The notes beneath the pieces are model-generated. The model made no database searches, was not told the DNA's origin, and saw only the letters and a list, made by a program, of their open reading frames with translations. Below are positions 5,959-11,971 of a DNA stretch of 11,971 bases, piece after piece. The first letter of the stretch is position 1. Each line of letters opens with the position of its first letter. Origin of the DNA: Pseudomonadota bacterium (GTDB lineage: Bacteria; Pseudomonadota; Gammaproteobacteria; Burkholderiales; Thiobacillaceae); the NCBI GenBank assembly GCA_030836725.1, contig JAUPLV010000063.1, positions 1-11,971 on the forward strand. The letters run 5' to 3'. A program made the position numbers and the translations under genes.

Positions 5959-6492
5959 TCAGTAATGGGGCATGTACAGCGGGTAAAGATCGCGCTCTTC
6001 TTTCTCGATGCGCTTGACCAGAACCGCGCCTATGGTCTCGAAGTCCTTGGCGAATGCCCCGGCCAGTTCGTTGTCGACGCCGATGGCTTCGTATTTCTTC
6101 AGGAAATTCATCGCCACCTTGCCGATCGCGTCCATCTCGCGGCGGAAGCCGCGTATCAGCTCCGAATTGAATTCGTTGCTGGCCAGATGGCGATCAAGGT
6201 AGATGTACATACGCACATTTTCGGTCAGCAGATGGCCTTGCAGGCCGCGGCGCAACTCGTCGAGCCCCTGCGACACCAGTTTGTAATCGGCCGCGTCGAA
6301 GGCCTGTTTTATCTCGCCGTAAACTTCGAGCAGCCTGCGGTGGTCCGCCACCAGGTGGTCGATGAGATCGGGCTGGAATTGTATTTGGTGGTTTATGTTT
6401 TGGGTATTGGGCGCCGCGGCTGTTGCCGGTGCGATTGGGGGAGTCGCCGCCTCTGCTTTTGAACCGGTTTTTTTCCTGAAAAAGTCGAACAT
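5959..6492 (-). CDS. Hemerythrin-like (HHE-type) four-helix protein
   Basis: A 177-aa cytoplasmic protein. Residues 1-8 (MFDFFRKK) are followed by an Ala/Pro-rich linker to about residue 38 and a four-helix domain at about 41-172. Hemerythrin-type domains hold a di-iron centre for O2, NO or redox sensing, or for iron storage. Visible ligands are His46 or His51 in helix 1, His87 and Glu91 in helix 2 (HLLTE) and Glu165 in helix 4 (RIEKEERDLYPL). Where the family usually has His, helix 4 has Arg161, and helix 3 (FRREMDAIG, 116-124) has no His. The metal site is therefore incomplete, and binding may be weak or altered. I chose the ATG at 6490-6492 because AAGGGA lies just upstream. The longer frame to 6555 adds residues without character. 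A diguanylate cyclase gene lies upstream on the same strand but is separated by 161 bases and a probable terminator. Confidence 0.8.
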   Translation of the reverse strand: MFDFFRKKTGSKAEAATPPIAPATAAAPNTQNINHQIQFQPDLIDHLVADHRRLLEVYGEIKQAFDAADYKLVSQGLDELRRGLQGHLLTENVRMYIYLDRHLASNEFNSELIRGFRREMDAIGKVAMNFLKKYEAIGVDNELAGAFAKDFETIGAVLVKRIEKEERDLYPLYMPHY

Positions 6493-6615
6493 GATTTCCC
6501 TTTCGATGGCGTTGTTATGGGCGAATGGCCGGGCCGGTTTTTGGACATGCCGCACGATTCGGGATGGCCTCGGTTCCCCTATAGGTTGTGGGTGTTAATA
6601 CCGCATGTCAAGCGT

Positions 6616-6644
6616 AAAAGGGCTTACGGTCTGAGCGACCGGCC
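6616..6644 (-). terminator. Probable intrinsic terminator of the diguanylate cyclase gene
   Basis: On the minus strand, GGC-CGGTC-GCTCA-GACCG-TAA-GCC folds into an 8-bp stem with a three-base bulge and is followed by CTTTTA. It begins 9 bases after the stop codon of the cyclase gene. The bulge and the short T-run make it only moderately convincing. Confidence 0.45.
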
Positions 6645-6653
6645 GCTTCTGTG

Positions 6654-7808
6654 TTACTTCACCCTGCTGCAGGATGACACCGCCCGGTTTTTCCCACTCT
6701 GCTTGGCGGCGTACATGCGCTGGTCGGCAATTTCAACCAGCTTTTTCCACTCGCCGGCCTTGTCTTCCATCCGCTCTGCGATACCGATGCTGGCGGTGAC
6801 CGGATTGTTGTCCGGCCGCAGGCCGAAGCCGTGCGCGCGAAGCCGCTCTATGGCGACGATTGCATCGTTGCAGTAGGTGTTGGGCAGTATCAGGATGAAT
6901 TCCTCGCCGCCCCAGCGCGCCAGCATGTCCCCGGTGCGCAGGGTGGTGCGGATCTGTTCGGCGGCGCCGACCAGCACCTTGTCGCCGGCTTCATGGCCGA
7001 AGCCGTCGTTGACGCTCTTGAAATTGTCCAGGTCGATGAACGCCAGCGACAGCGGCGTGTTACTGCGGGAAGAAAGGATGTACTGGATTTCCAGCAGTTC
7101 CATTCCGCTCATGCGGGAGAAGCAACCCGTCAAGGCGTCGCGGATCGCCGTGCGCACCAGCATGATCACGAAACCGAGCTGGCTCATGCCGGAAAGCGTG
7201 GCCACGATCGCGATCAAAACCACCAGCCAGGAGGTGCTGACGAGCGGGGTCAGGCTCAGGGAATCCACCCCCATCAAGGTGGAAGCGACTTCGGCGATCA
7301 GCACCGGCGCTGCGTAGATCGCGCCTTCCAGGGCGGTGAGGGGAAACATGCTCAGGCCCGCCACCATCACGATCGGCATGAAGGCGTAGGTCGCGGCGAT
7401 AATTGCCGCGACGCCATTCAGATGGGCTCCGGACAGCAGCAGGTAGGAATATACGAAAAAAGCGGTCGGAATGGCGAACAGGGCAGCGAGCGCCAGGTAA
7501 GCATCGCGCATCCGGGTCGAGCCATGGAAAGACAGCGCCAGCCCGGTGAATGCGATGCCCGCCGCAACGCGGCCGACGGCCAGCAGCCCCCAGGTCGGCC
7601 ACGGCATCACCAGCATGTCGGGAACGATGAACAGCAGGGTGAGTGCGGCGAACAGGGCGGCGATCATCCGCACCCGGGAGATGATCATCGAGGCGCGGCG
7701 CGTGGACAACAACGACATGTGCTTGCCGGGGAACACCAGCCACATAATTTCTTCTCGCGGCAATTCGTTGAGGGCGCTCTTGATGGCTGGATGCTCGAGT
7801 AGCTTCAT
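6654..7808 (-). CDS. Membrane diguanylate cyclase (GGDEF domain)
   Basis: It makes the second messenger cyclic di-GMP from two GTP. The 384-aa protein has a soluble N-terminal stretch (about 1-45) and six hydrophobic segments at about 46-67, 72-94, 102-126, 130-157, 160-180 and 187-218. A GGDEF domain follows, opening with DALTGCFSR (224-232). The active-site motif is GGEEF at 300-304, with AFIDLDNFKSVND (256-268) for metal and nucleotide binding. The inhibitory site RxxD (Arg291-Asp294) stands exactly five residues before it, so product feedback is expected. The six-helix part is a sensor of MASE-like type, and its signal cannot be read from sequence. The ATG at 7806-7808 has no clear ribosome-binding site. 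Alternatives are a TTG at 7820 or an ATG at 7745 (MWLVFPGKH), which has AGAAG upstream. An 8-codon reading frame ends one base before the chosen ATG. Confidence 0.93.
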   Translation of the reverse strand: MKLLEHPAIKSALNELPREEIMWLVFPGKHMSLLSTRRASMIISRVRMIAALFAALTLLFIVPDMLVMPWPTWGLLAVGRVAAGIAFTGLALSFHGSTRMRDAYLALAALFAIPTAFFVYSYLLLSGAHLNGVAAIIAATYAFMPIVMVAGLSMFPLTALEGAIYAAPVLIAEVASTLMGVDSLSLTPLVSTSWLVVLIAIVATLSGMSQLGFVIMLVRTAIRDALTGCFSRMSGMELLEIQYILSSRSNTPLSLAFIDLDNFKSVNDGFGHEAGDKVLVGAAEQIRTTLRTGDMLARWGGEEFILILPNTYCNDAIVAIERLRAHGFGLRPDNNPVTASIGIAERMEDKAGEWKKLVEIADQRMYAAKQSGKNRAVSSCSRVK

Positions 7809-7877
7809 TTTAAGAAACAAGATTCAAAGGGGACATGATGGCCGATCCCATACCGGAATATCGAGCCGGCCCGGGTT

Positions 7878-8918
7878 TTACGCAACGACGCGCCAGCGAA
7901 TGGCTTCACCCGCACGCAGCGGCGCCAGGGTTTCGTCACCCAGTTTCTGGCGTGCCGGCGCTTCCCAGCTTTCGCGCTTGAGGGTGATGGTGTCGGTATG
8001 GCGCGGCAGGCCGTAGAAATCCGCGCCGTAAAAACTGGCGAAGGCTTCGAGCTTGTCGAGCGCGCCGGCATCCTCGAACGCCTCGGCATAGAGTTCGATC
8101 GCGGCATGGGCGGAATAGATGCCGGCGCAGCCGCAGGCGGTTTCCTTGGCGCCCACCGCATGCGGCGCGGAATCGGTGCCGAGAAAGAACTTGGGGTTGC
8201 CGGAGATGGCCGCGGCAACCAGCGCCTGGCGATGCTGTTCGCGCTTCAGCACCGGCAGGCAGTACATGTGCGGGCGGATGCCGCCCTTGAACATGGCGTT
8301 GCGGTTGTACAGCAGGTGGTGCACGGTGACCGTCGCGGCGACGTTGGCCGGCGCGGCGGCGACGAACTCGGCGGCCTGGCGCGTGGTGATGTGTTCCAGC
8401 ACGATTTTGAGCCTGGGGAAATCGCGCAGCAGCGGAACGAGATGGCGCTCGATGAACACCGCCTCGCGGTCGAACACGTCGACCTCGGGGTCGACCACTT
8501 CGCCGTGCAGCAGCAGCGGCATGCCGGCCTCCTCCATCGCCGCGATGGCCTTGTATGCCTTGGCCAGCTCGGTGACGCCCGAATCGGAGTTGGTGGTCGC
8601 CCCGGCGGGGTAATACTTCACCGCATGAATGAAGCCGCTTTCCCGCGCGCGGTGGATTTCCGCGGGCGTCGTGTTGTCGGTGAGGTAGAGCGTCATCAGC
8701 GGCTCGAACGCCGTCCCGCTCGCGGCTGCCAGCAGGCGTTCGCGATAAGCTGCCGCATCGGCCACGTTCACCACCGGCGGCCTCAGGTTGGGCATGGCGA
8801 TGGCGCGGCCGAACACGCGCGCGGTGTCGGGCAGCACGCTCCGCATGGCGGCGCCGTCGCGGAAGTGGACGTGCCAGTCGTCGGGGCGGGTGAGGGTGAG
8901 GGTGAGGGTGTCGGTCAT
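7878..8918 (-). CDS. pyrC: Dihydroorotase
   Basis: It catalyses the reversible closure of N-carbamoyl-aspartate to dihydroorotate in pyrimidine synthesis. The 346 aa match the class II (E. coli-like) enzymes. The binuclear zinc site is complete: His16 and His18 (WHVHFRDG), the carbamylated Lys101 (AVKYYPAGATTNSDSG), His138 (LLLHGEV), His176 (LEHIT) and the catalytic Asp249 (GTDSAPH). The start codon overlaps the rsmI stop as ATGA, so translation is coupled. The N-terminal TLTLTLT is coded by 3.8 copies of a six-base repeat. The diguanylate cyclase gene follows 69 bases downstream on the same strand. Confidence 0.97.
   Translation of the reverse strand: MTDTLTLTLTRPDDWHVHFRDGAAMRSVLPDTARVFGRAIAMPNLRPPVVNVADAAAYRERLLAAASGTAFEPLMTLYLTDNTTPAEIHRARESGFIHAVKYYPAGATTNSDSGVTELAKAYKAIAAMEEAGMPLLLHGEVVDPEVDVFDREAVFIERHLVPLLRDFPRLKIVLEHITTRQAAEFVAAAPANVAATVTVHHLLYNRNAMFKGGIRPHMYCLPVLKREQHRQALVAAAISGNPKFFLGTDSAPHAVGAKETACGCAGIYSAHAAIELYAEAFEDAGALDKLEAFASFYGADFYGLPRHTDTITLKRESWEAPARQKLGDETLAPLRAGEAIRWRVVA
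8888..8910. repeat. Short in-frame hexamer repeat (GGGTGA) in the 5' end of pyrC
   Basis: Three perfect GGGTGA units (8888-8905) plus GGGTG. On the coding strand they give alternating Leu-Thr codons (residues 4-10). Gain or loss of a unit would keep the frame and change the N-terminal strand by two residues. Confidence 0.85.
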
Positions 8919-9796
8919 GCTTCGTCCTGCGGTTTCAGTGCCAGGGTCATTTTATAGAGTTCGGCCTTGCTGCGCCCGGTGAGCTTCGCCGCCAGTTTGG
9001 CCGCCAGCGTCGGCGGCAGCTCGCCCTGCAGCACGTCGAGCACGCGCATCGCTTCCGCATCGACCATCGCGGCGGCCGCCGCGGGCGGATGCACGATGAC
9101 GACGAATTCGCCGCGCACGTGGTTGGGATCGGCGGCCAGCCAGGCGGGCGCATCGCGCAACGGCAGGGTGACGATGCTCTCGAATCGCTTGGTGATTTCG
9201 CGCGCCAGCGTCACCGGCCGGGCGCCGTCCAGCACCGCGGCCATGTCGGCCAGCGTTTCCTCGATGCGGTGTGGCGCCTCGTAAAACACCAGCGCGCAGG
9301 GCAGCGCCGCCAGCGTCTGCAGTTGCGCACGGCGGGCGCCCGATTTGGGCGGCAGGAAACCGTGAAACAGCCACTGCCCGGATTCGATGCCGGCAACCGA
9401 CAGCGCCGCCGTCACCGCCGAGACGCCCGGAATCGGCGCCACCGTCAGCCCCGCAGCGCGCACCGCCGCAACCAGCCGCGCACCCGGGTCGGACACCGCC
9501 GGCGTGCCCGCATCCGACACGTAGGCCACCGCCTCGCCGGCGGCGATCCACGCGATCACCTTGTCGGCGGCAGCGCGCTCGTTGTGCTCGCGGATCGACA
9601 CCAGCGGTTTTCTGATATCGAAATGCGCCAGCAGCTGCCCCGACACGCGGGTGTCCTCCGCCGCCACTCGGTCCACGGACCGCAGCGTGTCGAGCGCCCG
9701 CAAGGTGATGTCGCCGAGGTTGCCGATCGGCGTCGCAACGACGTAAAGCGCGGGCGGCAGGCGGGTATGATGCGTACTTTCGTTCATGCTTGCCAT
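8915..9796 (-). CDS. rsmI: 16S rRNA (cytidine-1402-2'-O)-methyltransferase
   Basis: An S-adenosylmethionine-dependent enzyme that 2'-O-methylates C1402 in the decoding centre of 16S rRNA. The 293-aa protein shows the tetrapyrrole-methylase fold: ALYVVATPIGNLGDITLRAL (16-35), AAEDTR (45-50), the SAM-binding SDAGTPAVSDPG (94-105), IPGVSA, GFLPPKSGARRAQL, FYEAPHRIEETL and a C-terminal domain ending with the KLTGRSKAELYKMTL segment. The ATG at 9794-9796 is used here. An in-frame ATG at 9787 (MNESTHHT) is equally possible, and neither has a good ribosome-binding site. It is divergent from yraN with 8 bases between the starts, and coupled to pyrC downstream by ATGA. Confidence 0.96.
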   Translation of the reverse strand: MASMNESTHHTRLPPALYVVATPIGNLGDITLRALDTLRSVDRVAAEDTRVSGQLLAHFDIRKPLVSIREHNERAAADKVIAWIAAGEAVAYVSDAGTPAVSDPGARLVAAVRAAGLTVAPIPGVSAVTAALSVAGIESGQWLFHGFLPPKSGARRAQLQTLAALPCALVFYEAPHRIEETLADMAAVLDGARPVTLAREITKRFESIVTLPLRDAPAWLAADPNHVRGEFVVIVHPPAAAAAMVDAEAMRVLDVLQGELPPTLAAKLAAKLTGRSKAELYKMTLALKPQDEA

Positions 9797-9804
9797 TGTC
9801 GCAG

Positions 9805-10152
9805 ATGAGATCCCTGCTCGGGCAATCCGCCGAAGCGCGCGCCGAAGCCTTTCTGCAATCCCACGGGCTGACGCTGCTGGCGCGCAACTGGCGCTGCCGT
9901 TTTGGCGAGATCGATCTCATCATGCAGGATGGCGCAACACGGGTGTTTGTCGAGGTCCGCTTGCGCAGCCGCAGCGACTTCGGCGGCGCCGCCGCCAGCG
10001 TGACCCCGGCCAAGCAGCGCAAGCTGCTGGCCGCCGCGCGCCAGTATCTGTCCACCCTTAAGGCCCTGCCGCCGTGCCGTTTCGACGTGGTGGCGCTGTC
10101 GGGCGACGCCCCGCCCGACTGGCTCAAAAACGCGTTCGACGATGTGGGATAA
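9805..10152 (+). CDS. yraN: YraN family (UPF0102) protein
   Basis: A 115-aa protein with a restriction-endonuclease-like (PD-(D/E)xK) fold and no settled role. Key residues are Glu10 and Glu14 in the first helix, GEIDLI (34-39), VFVEVRLRS (47-55, with Arg where many relatives have Lys, as in the E. coli protein), GGAAASVTPAKQRKL (60-74) and CRFDVVAL (91-98). The ATG at 9805 (MRSLLGQSAEARAEAFL) agrees with the family, while a TTG at 9790 would add five residues and overlap the rsmI start. It is the first gene of yraN-diaA-dolP. In E. coli lpoA stands before yraN, and here that position is empty. Confidence 0.93.
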   Translation: MRSLLGQSAEARAEAFLQSHGLTLLARNWRCRFGEIDLIMQDGATRVFVEVRLRSRSDFGGAAASVTPAKQRKLLAAARQYLSTLKALPPCRFDVVALSGDAPPDWLKNAFDDVG

Positions 10153-10153
10153 T
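10145..10153 (+). promoter_or_regulatory. Possible extended -10 element before diaA
   Basis: TGGGATAAT at the end of yraN matches a TGn-extended -10 box (GATAAT at 10148-10153). It lies only 14 bases before the diaA ATG, which would give a very short or absent leader. This fits the missing ribosome-binding site of diaA, but no -35 box is seen. Confidence 0.25.
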
Positions 10154-10167
10154 CACTCCGCTTAATC

Positions 10168-10761
10168 ATGCCCCTACTCGACAGAATTCTCGATCATTTC
10201 CAGGCTTCGGCGCGAACCAAGCTGGAAGCCGCCGATGCGCTGGCCCCGGCGATCGAGTCGGCGGCGCGCCTGATGGTGCACAGCCTGGCGCAGGGCAACA
10301 AGATCATGGCCTGCGGCAACGGCGGCTCGGCCGCCTACGCGCAGCACTTTGCCGCCGTCATGATCAATCGCTTCGAGCAGGAGCGCCCCGGCCTGGCGGC
10401 GCTTGCGCTCACCACCGACACCTCCACCCTGACCGCCATCGCCAACGACCACGACTACGACCAGGTGTTTGCGCGACAGGTGAAGGCGCTCGGCCAGCCA
10501 GGCGACATCCTGCTGGCGATTTCGACCAGCGGCAATTCGCCCAGCATATTGCAGGCGATGGCCGCTGCGCGCGCGCGCAACGTCCAGGTCATCGCCTTGA
10601 CCGGGTGCGGCGGCGGCCGGCTGGCGGAACAAATGCAGACGGAAGACGTCTGCATTTGCGTGCCCGCCGAATCCACGGCACGTATTCAGGAAGTCCATCT
10701 GCTGGCCATCCATTGCCTGTGCGATGCGGTGGACAGCGTCTTATTAGGAGTCGAGGAATGA
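10168..10761 (+). CDS. diaA: DiaA-type SIS-domain protein
   Basis: A homologue of DiaA, which forms a tetramer, binds DnaA and promotes its ordered assembly at oriC for timely initiation. The fold is that of phosphoheptose isomerase (GmhA), and homologues are often annotated so. The 197 residues contain NKIMACGNGGSAAYAQHFAA (44-63), INRFEQERPGL (66-76), LTAIANDHDYDQVF (88-101), GDILLAISTSGNS (112-124) and ARIQEVH (171-177). E. coli DiaA uses Leu190 and Phe191 for DnaA contact. The matching positions here are Leu192 and Leu193. Gene order yraN-diaA-dolP supports DiaA over GmhA. The ATG at 10168 lacks a clear ribosome-binding site. The end overlaps dolP as ATGA. A perfect 12-bp inverted repeat lies inside the gene. 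Confidence 0.92.
   Translation: MPLLDRILDHFQASARTKLEAADALAPAIESAARLMVHSLAQGNKIMACGNGGSAAYAQHFAAVMINRFEQERPGLAALALTTDTSTLTAIANDHDYDQVFARQVKALGQPGDILLAISTSGNSPSILQAMAAARARNVQVIALTGCGGGRLAEQMQTEDVCICVPAESTARIQEVHLLAIHCLCDAVDSVLLGVEE
10630..10658. repeat. Perfect 12-bp stem-loop inside diaA
   Basis: CAAATGCAGACG (10630-10641), loop GAAGA (10642-10646) and CGTCTGCATTTG (10647-10658) form an uninterrupted 12-bp stem. It is coded by residues around 155-164 of DiaA and lies about 100 bases before dolP. No T-run follows, so it is not a usual terminator. Confidence 0.95.
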
Positions 10762-11330
10762 ACAAACTGATCTTCATCGCGCTGGCAGGCCTGGCGCTGC
10801 CTTCATTGCAGGGGTGCGCCACGGCGTTTATCGGCGGCGCTGCCGCGGGAACGGCGGTTGCGCTCGACCGCCGCACCGCGGGCGTGTTTGTAGGCGACCA
10901 GGAAATCGAACTGCGCGCGGCGCACCGCCTGACCGAAGCCTTCCCGCAAAAAAACGTCAGCATTGCCGCCACCAGTTTCAATCGCCAGGTGCTACTGACA
11001 GGCCAGGCGCCGGATGAAGCCAGCCGCGCCCGCGCCAGCGAGATCGTCAAGGCCGTGCCCGATGTGCGCACCGTGTTCAATGAACTGGCGATATCCGGCA
11101 TCACCTCGTTGACATCCAGCGGCAATGACGCATCGCTGACCGCACAGGTCAAGACCCGCCTGCTGCGCGACGAGCGCGTGCCCGGCACCAAGATCAAGGT
11201 GAAAACCGAGTCGGGCATCGTGTATCTGATGGGCCTGGTGACGCAATCCGAAGCCGATGTCGCGACGGAAATCACCAGCATGACCGCAGGCGTGACCAAG
11301 GTCGTGAAGCTTTTCGAAATCATCAACTAA
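10758..11330 (+). CDS. dolP: Dual BON-domain outer-membrane lipoprotein
   Basis: A homologue of DolP (YraP), a lipoprotein of the inner leaflet of the outer membrane that supports envelope integrity and BAM function. The 190-aa precursor has a signal peptide with lipobox LQGC (Cys20, the same four residues as in E. coli), followed by Ala, so no inner-membrane retention signal is expected. BON domain 1 covers about residues 50-118 (VLLTGQAPDEASRARASEI) and BON domain 2 about 124-190 (VKTRLLRDE, GIVYLMGLVTQSEA, VVKLFEIIN). Its ATG overlaps the diaA stop (ATGA), and GGAG and GAGGA provide a ribosome-binding site. It is the last gene of the yraN-diaA-dolP unit. Confidence 0.95.
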   Translation: MNKLIFIALAGLALPSLQGCATAFIGGAAAGTAVALDRRTAGVFVGDQEIELRAAHRLTEAFPQKNVSIAATSFNRQVLLTGQAPDEASRARASEIVKAVPDVRTVFNELAISGITSLTSSGNDASLTAQVKTRLLRDERVPGTKIKVKTESGIVYLMGLVTQSEADVATEITSMTAGVTKVVKLFEIIN

Positions 11331-11390
11331 GACTGCGCGCATTGCACGCTGACGCCGCCACCCCGAAAAACCGCTTTTGATCGGCCATCC

Positions 11391-11971
11391 ATGATTTATC
11401 GCGACCTGCGCGACTTCATCGCACAACTCGAATCCATGGGCGAGCTGAAACGCATCGCCGTGGAAGTCGATCCCAGGCTGGAAATGACCGAAATCGCCGA
11501 CCGCGTGCTACGCGCCGGCGGCCCGGCGCTGCTGTTCGAGAACCCGAAGGGCAGTCGCATCCCGGTGCTGGCGAACCTGTTCGGCACGGTCAAACGCGTG
11601 GCGCTGGGCATGGGCGAGGACGACCCGAGCCGGCTGCGCGAGGTCGGCAAGCTGCTAGCCTACCTGAAGGAGCCCGAGCCGCCGAAGGGGCTGCGCGACG
11701 CCTGGGACAAGTGGCCGGTTCTCAAACAAGTATTGAACATGGCGCCAAAGGAAGTGCGCAGCGCGCCGTGCCAGGAGATTGTGTGGGAAGGCGCGGACGT
11801 CGATCTGAGCCGGCTGCCGATCCAGCACTGCTGGCCGGGCGACGTGGCGCCGCTGATCACCTGGGGGCTGACCGTGACGAAGGGGCCGCACAAGAAGCGG
11901 CAGAACCTCGGCATCTACCGCCAGCAGGTGCTCGGCCCCAACAAGCTGATCATGCGCTGGCTGGCGCATCG
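11391..11971 (+). CDS. ubiD: 3-octaprenyl-4-hydroxybenzoate carboxy-lyase, 5' part
   Basis: A prenylated-FMN-dependent decarboxylase that removes the carboxyl group of polyprenyl-4-hydroxybenzoate in ubiquinone synthesis. It needs the cofactor made by UbiX. The first 193 residues are present and run off the window, while the family has about 490. The match is strong throughout: YRDLRDFIAQLESMGELKRI (3-22), TEIADRVLRAGGPALLFENP, LREVGKLLAYLKEPEPPKG, WGLTVTKGPHKKRQNLGIYR and NKLIMRWLAHR. The Arg-Gln-Asn-Leu-Gly-Ile-Tyr-Arg segment belongs to the cofactor site. The ATG at 11391 fits homologues but has no strong ribosome-binding site. The 60-base gap after dolP shows no clear terminator, so read-through from the dolP unit is possible. 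Confidence 0.97.
   Translation, partial: MIYRDLRDFIAQLESMGELKRIAVEVDPRLEMTEIADRVLRAGGPALLFENPKGSRIPVLANLFGTVKRVALGMGEDDPSRLREVGKLLAYLKEPEPPKGLRDAWDKWPVLKQVLNMAPKEVRSAPCQEIVWEGADVDLSRLPIQHCWPGDVAPLITWGLTVTKGPHKKRQNLGIYRQQVLGPNKLIMRWLAH

Noticed and set aside
5730..6017. Possible small gene in the gene-free stretch
   Set aside because: There is no ribosome-binding site and no family resemblance, it contains an interspersed-repeat translation (LPRFARNDD), and its end lies antisense to the hemerythrin gene.
6578..6611. Promoter of the hemerythrin gene (TTGACA at 6606-6611, TATAGG at 6578-6583)
   Set aside because: The -35 hexamer is perfect, but the spacer is 22 bases and no good -10 box stands at 16-18 bases.
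6831..7802. Plus-strand open frame of 323 codons opposite the cyclase gene
   Set aside because: It is antisense to a clear GGDEF gene and has a Gln/His/Arg-rich composition typical of a shadow.
10641..10656. DNA uptake sequence suggested by the CGTCTG core in the diaA stem
   Set aside because: The ten-base neisserial element GCCGTCTGAA is not present, and nothing else points to that family.

Overview
The window looks like ordinary chromosome of a high-GC betaproteobacterium. The reasons are inferential: the proteins look betaproteobacterial, the cluster rsmI | yraN-diaA-dolP lacks the lpoA gene that sits there in Escherichia coli, and the promoters are of sigma70 type. No species can be named from the sequence alone.

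Left part (1-3109, minus strand). A tRNA with a CAT anticodon (elongator Met) has its own near-consensus promoter. Upstream of it lie an unrecognised 184-residue protein with an internal duplication, glutamyl-Q tRNA(Asp) synthetase (gluQ) and Kdo transferase (waaA). Seven tandem GGGGCTA units fill the gap between gluQ and the 184-residue gene, and one unit supplies the gluQ stop codon.

Middle part (3134-5958). A UDP-glucuronate-type 4-epimerase runs divergently from waaA, so both genes flanking this gap concern surface polysaccharide. Behind it is a small accessory stretch that looks lower in GC: a DUF4160/DUF2442 gene pair, then an addiction-module antitoxin with a RelE/ParE-type toxin. It is followed by about 500 bases without a convincing gene, part of which can fold like a structured RNA or a mobile-element remnant.

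Right part (5959-11971). On the minus strand are a hemerythrin-like protein with an incomplete ligand set, a six-helix membrane diguanylate cyclase with an inhibitory site, and pyrC coupled to rsmI by an ATGA overlap. Divergent from rsmI, only 8 bases away, runs yraN-diaA-dolP (nuclease-fold protein, DnaA-binding SIS protein, BON-domain outer-membrane lipoprotein), with a perfect 12-bp stem-loop inside diaA. The window ends inside ubiD of ubiquinone biosynthesis.

Most of the window is well-known core metabolism. The parts worth a second look are the heptamer array, the two small overlapping gene pairs, the structured gene-free stretch, the altered hemerythrin and the diaA hairpin. No undescribed system is proven here.
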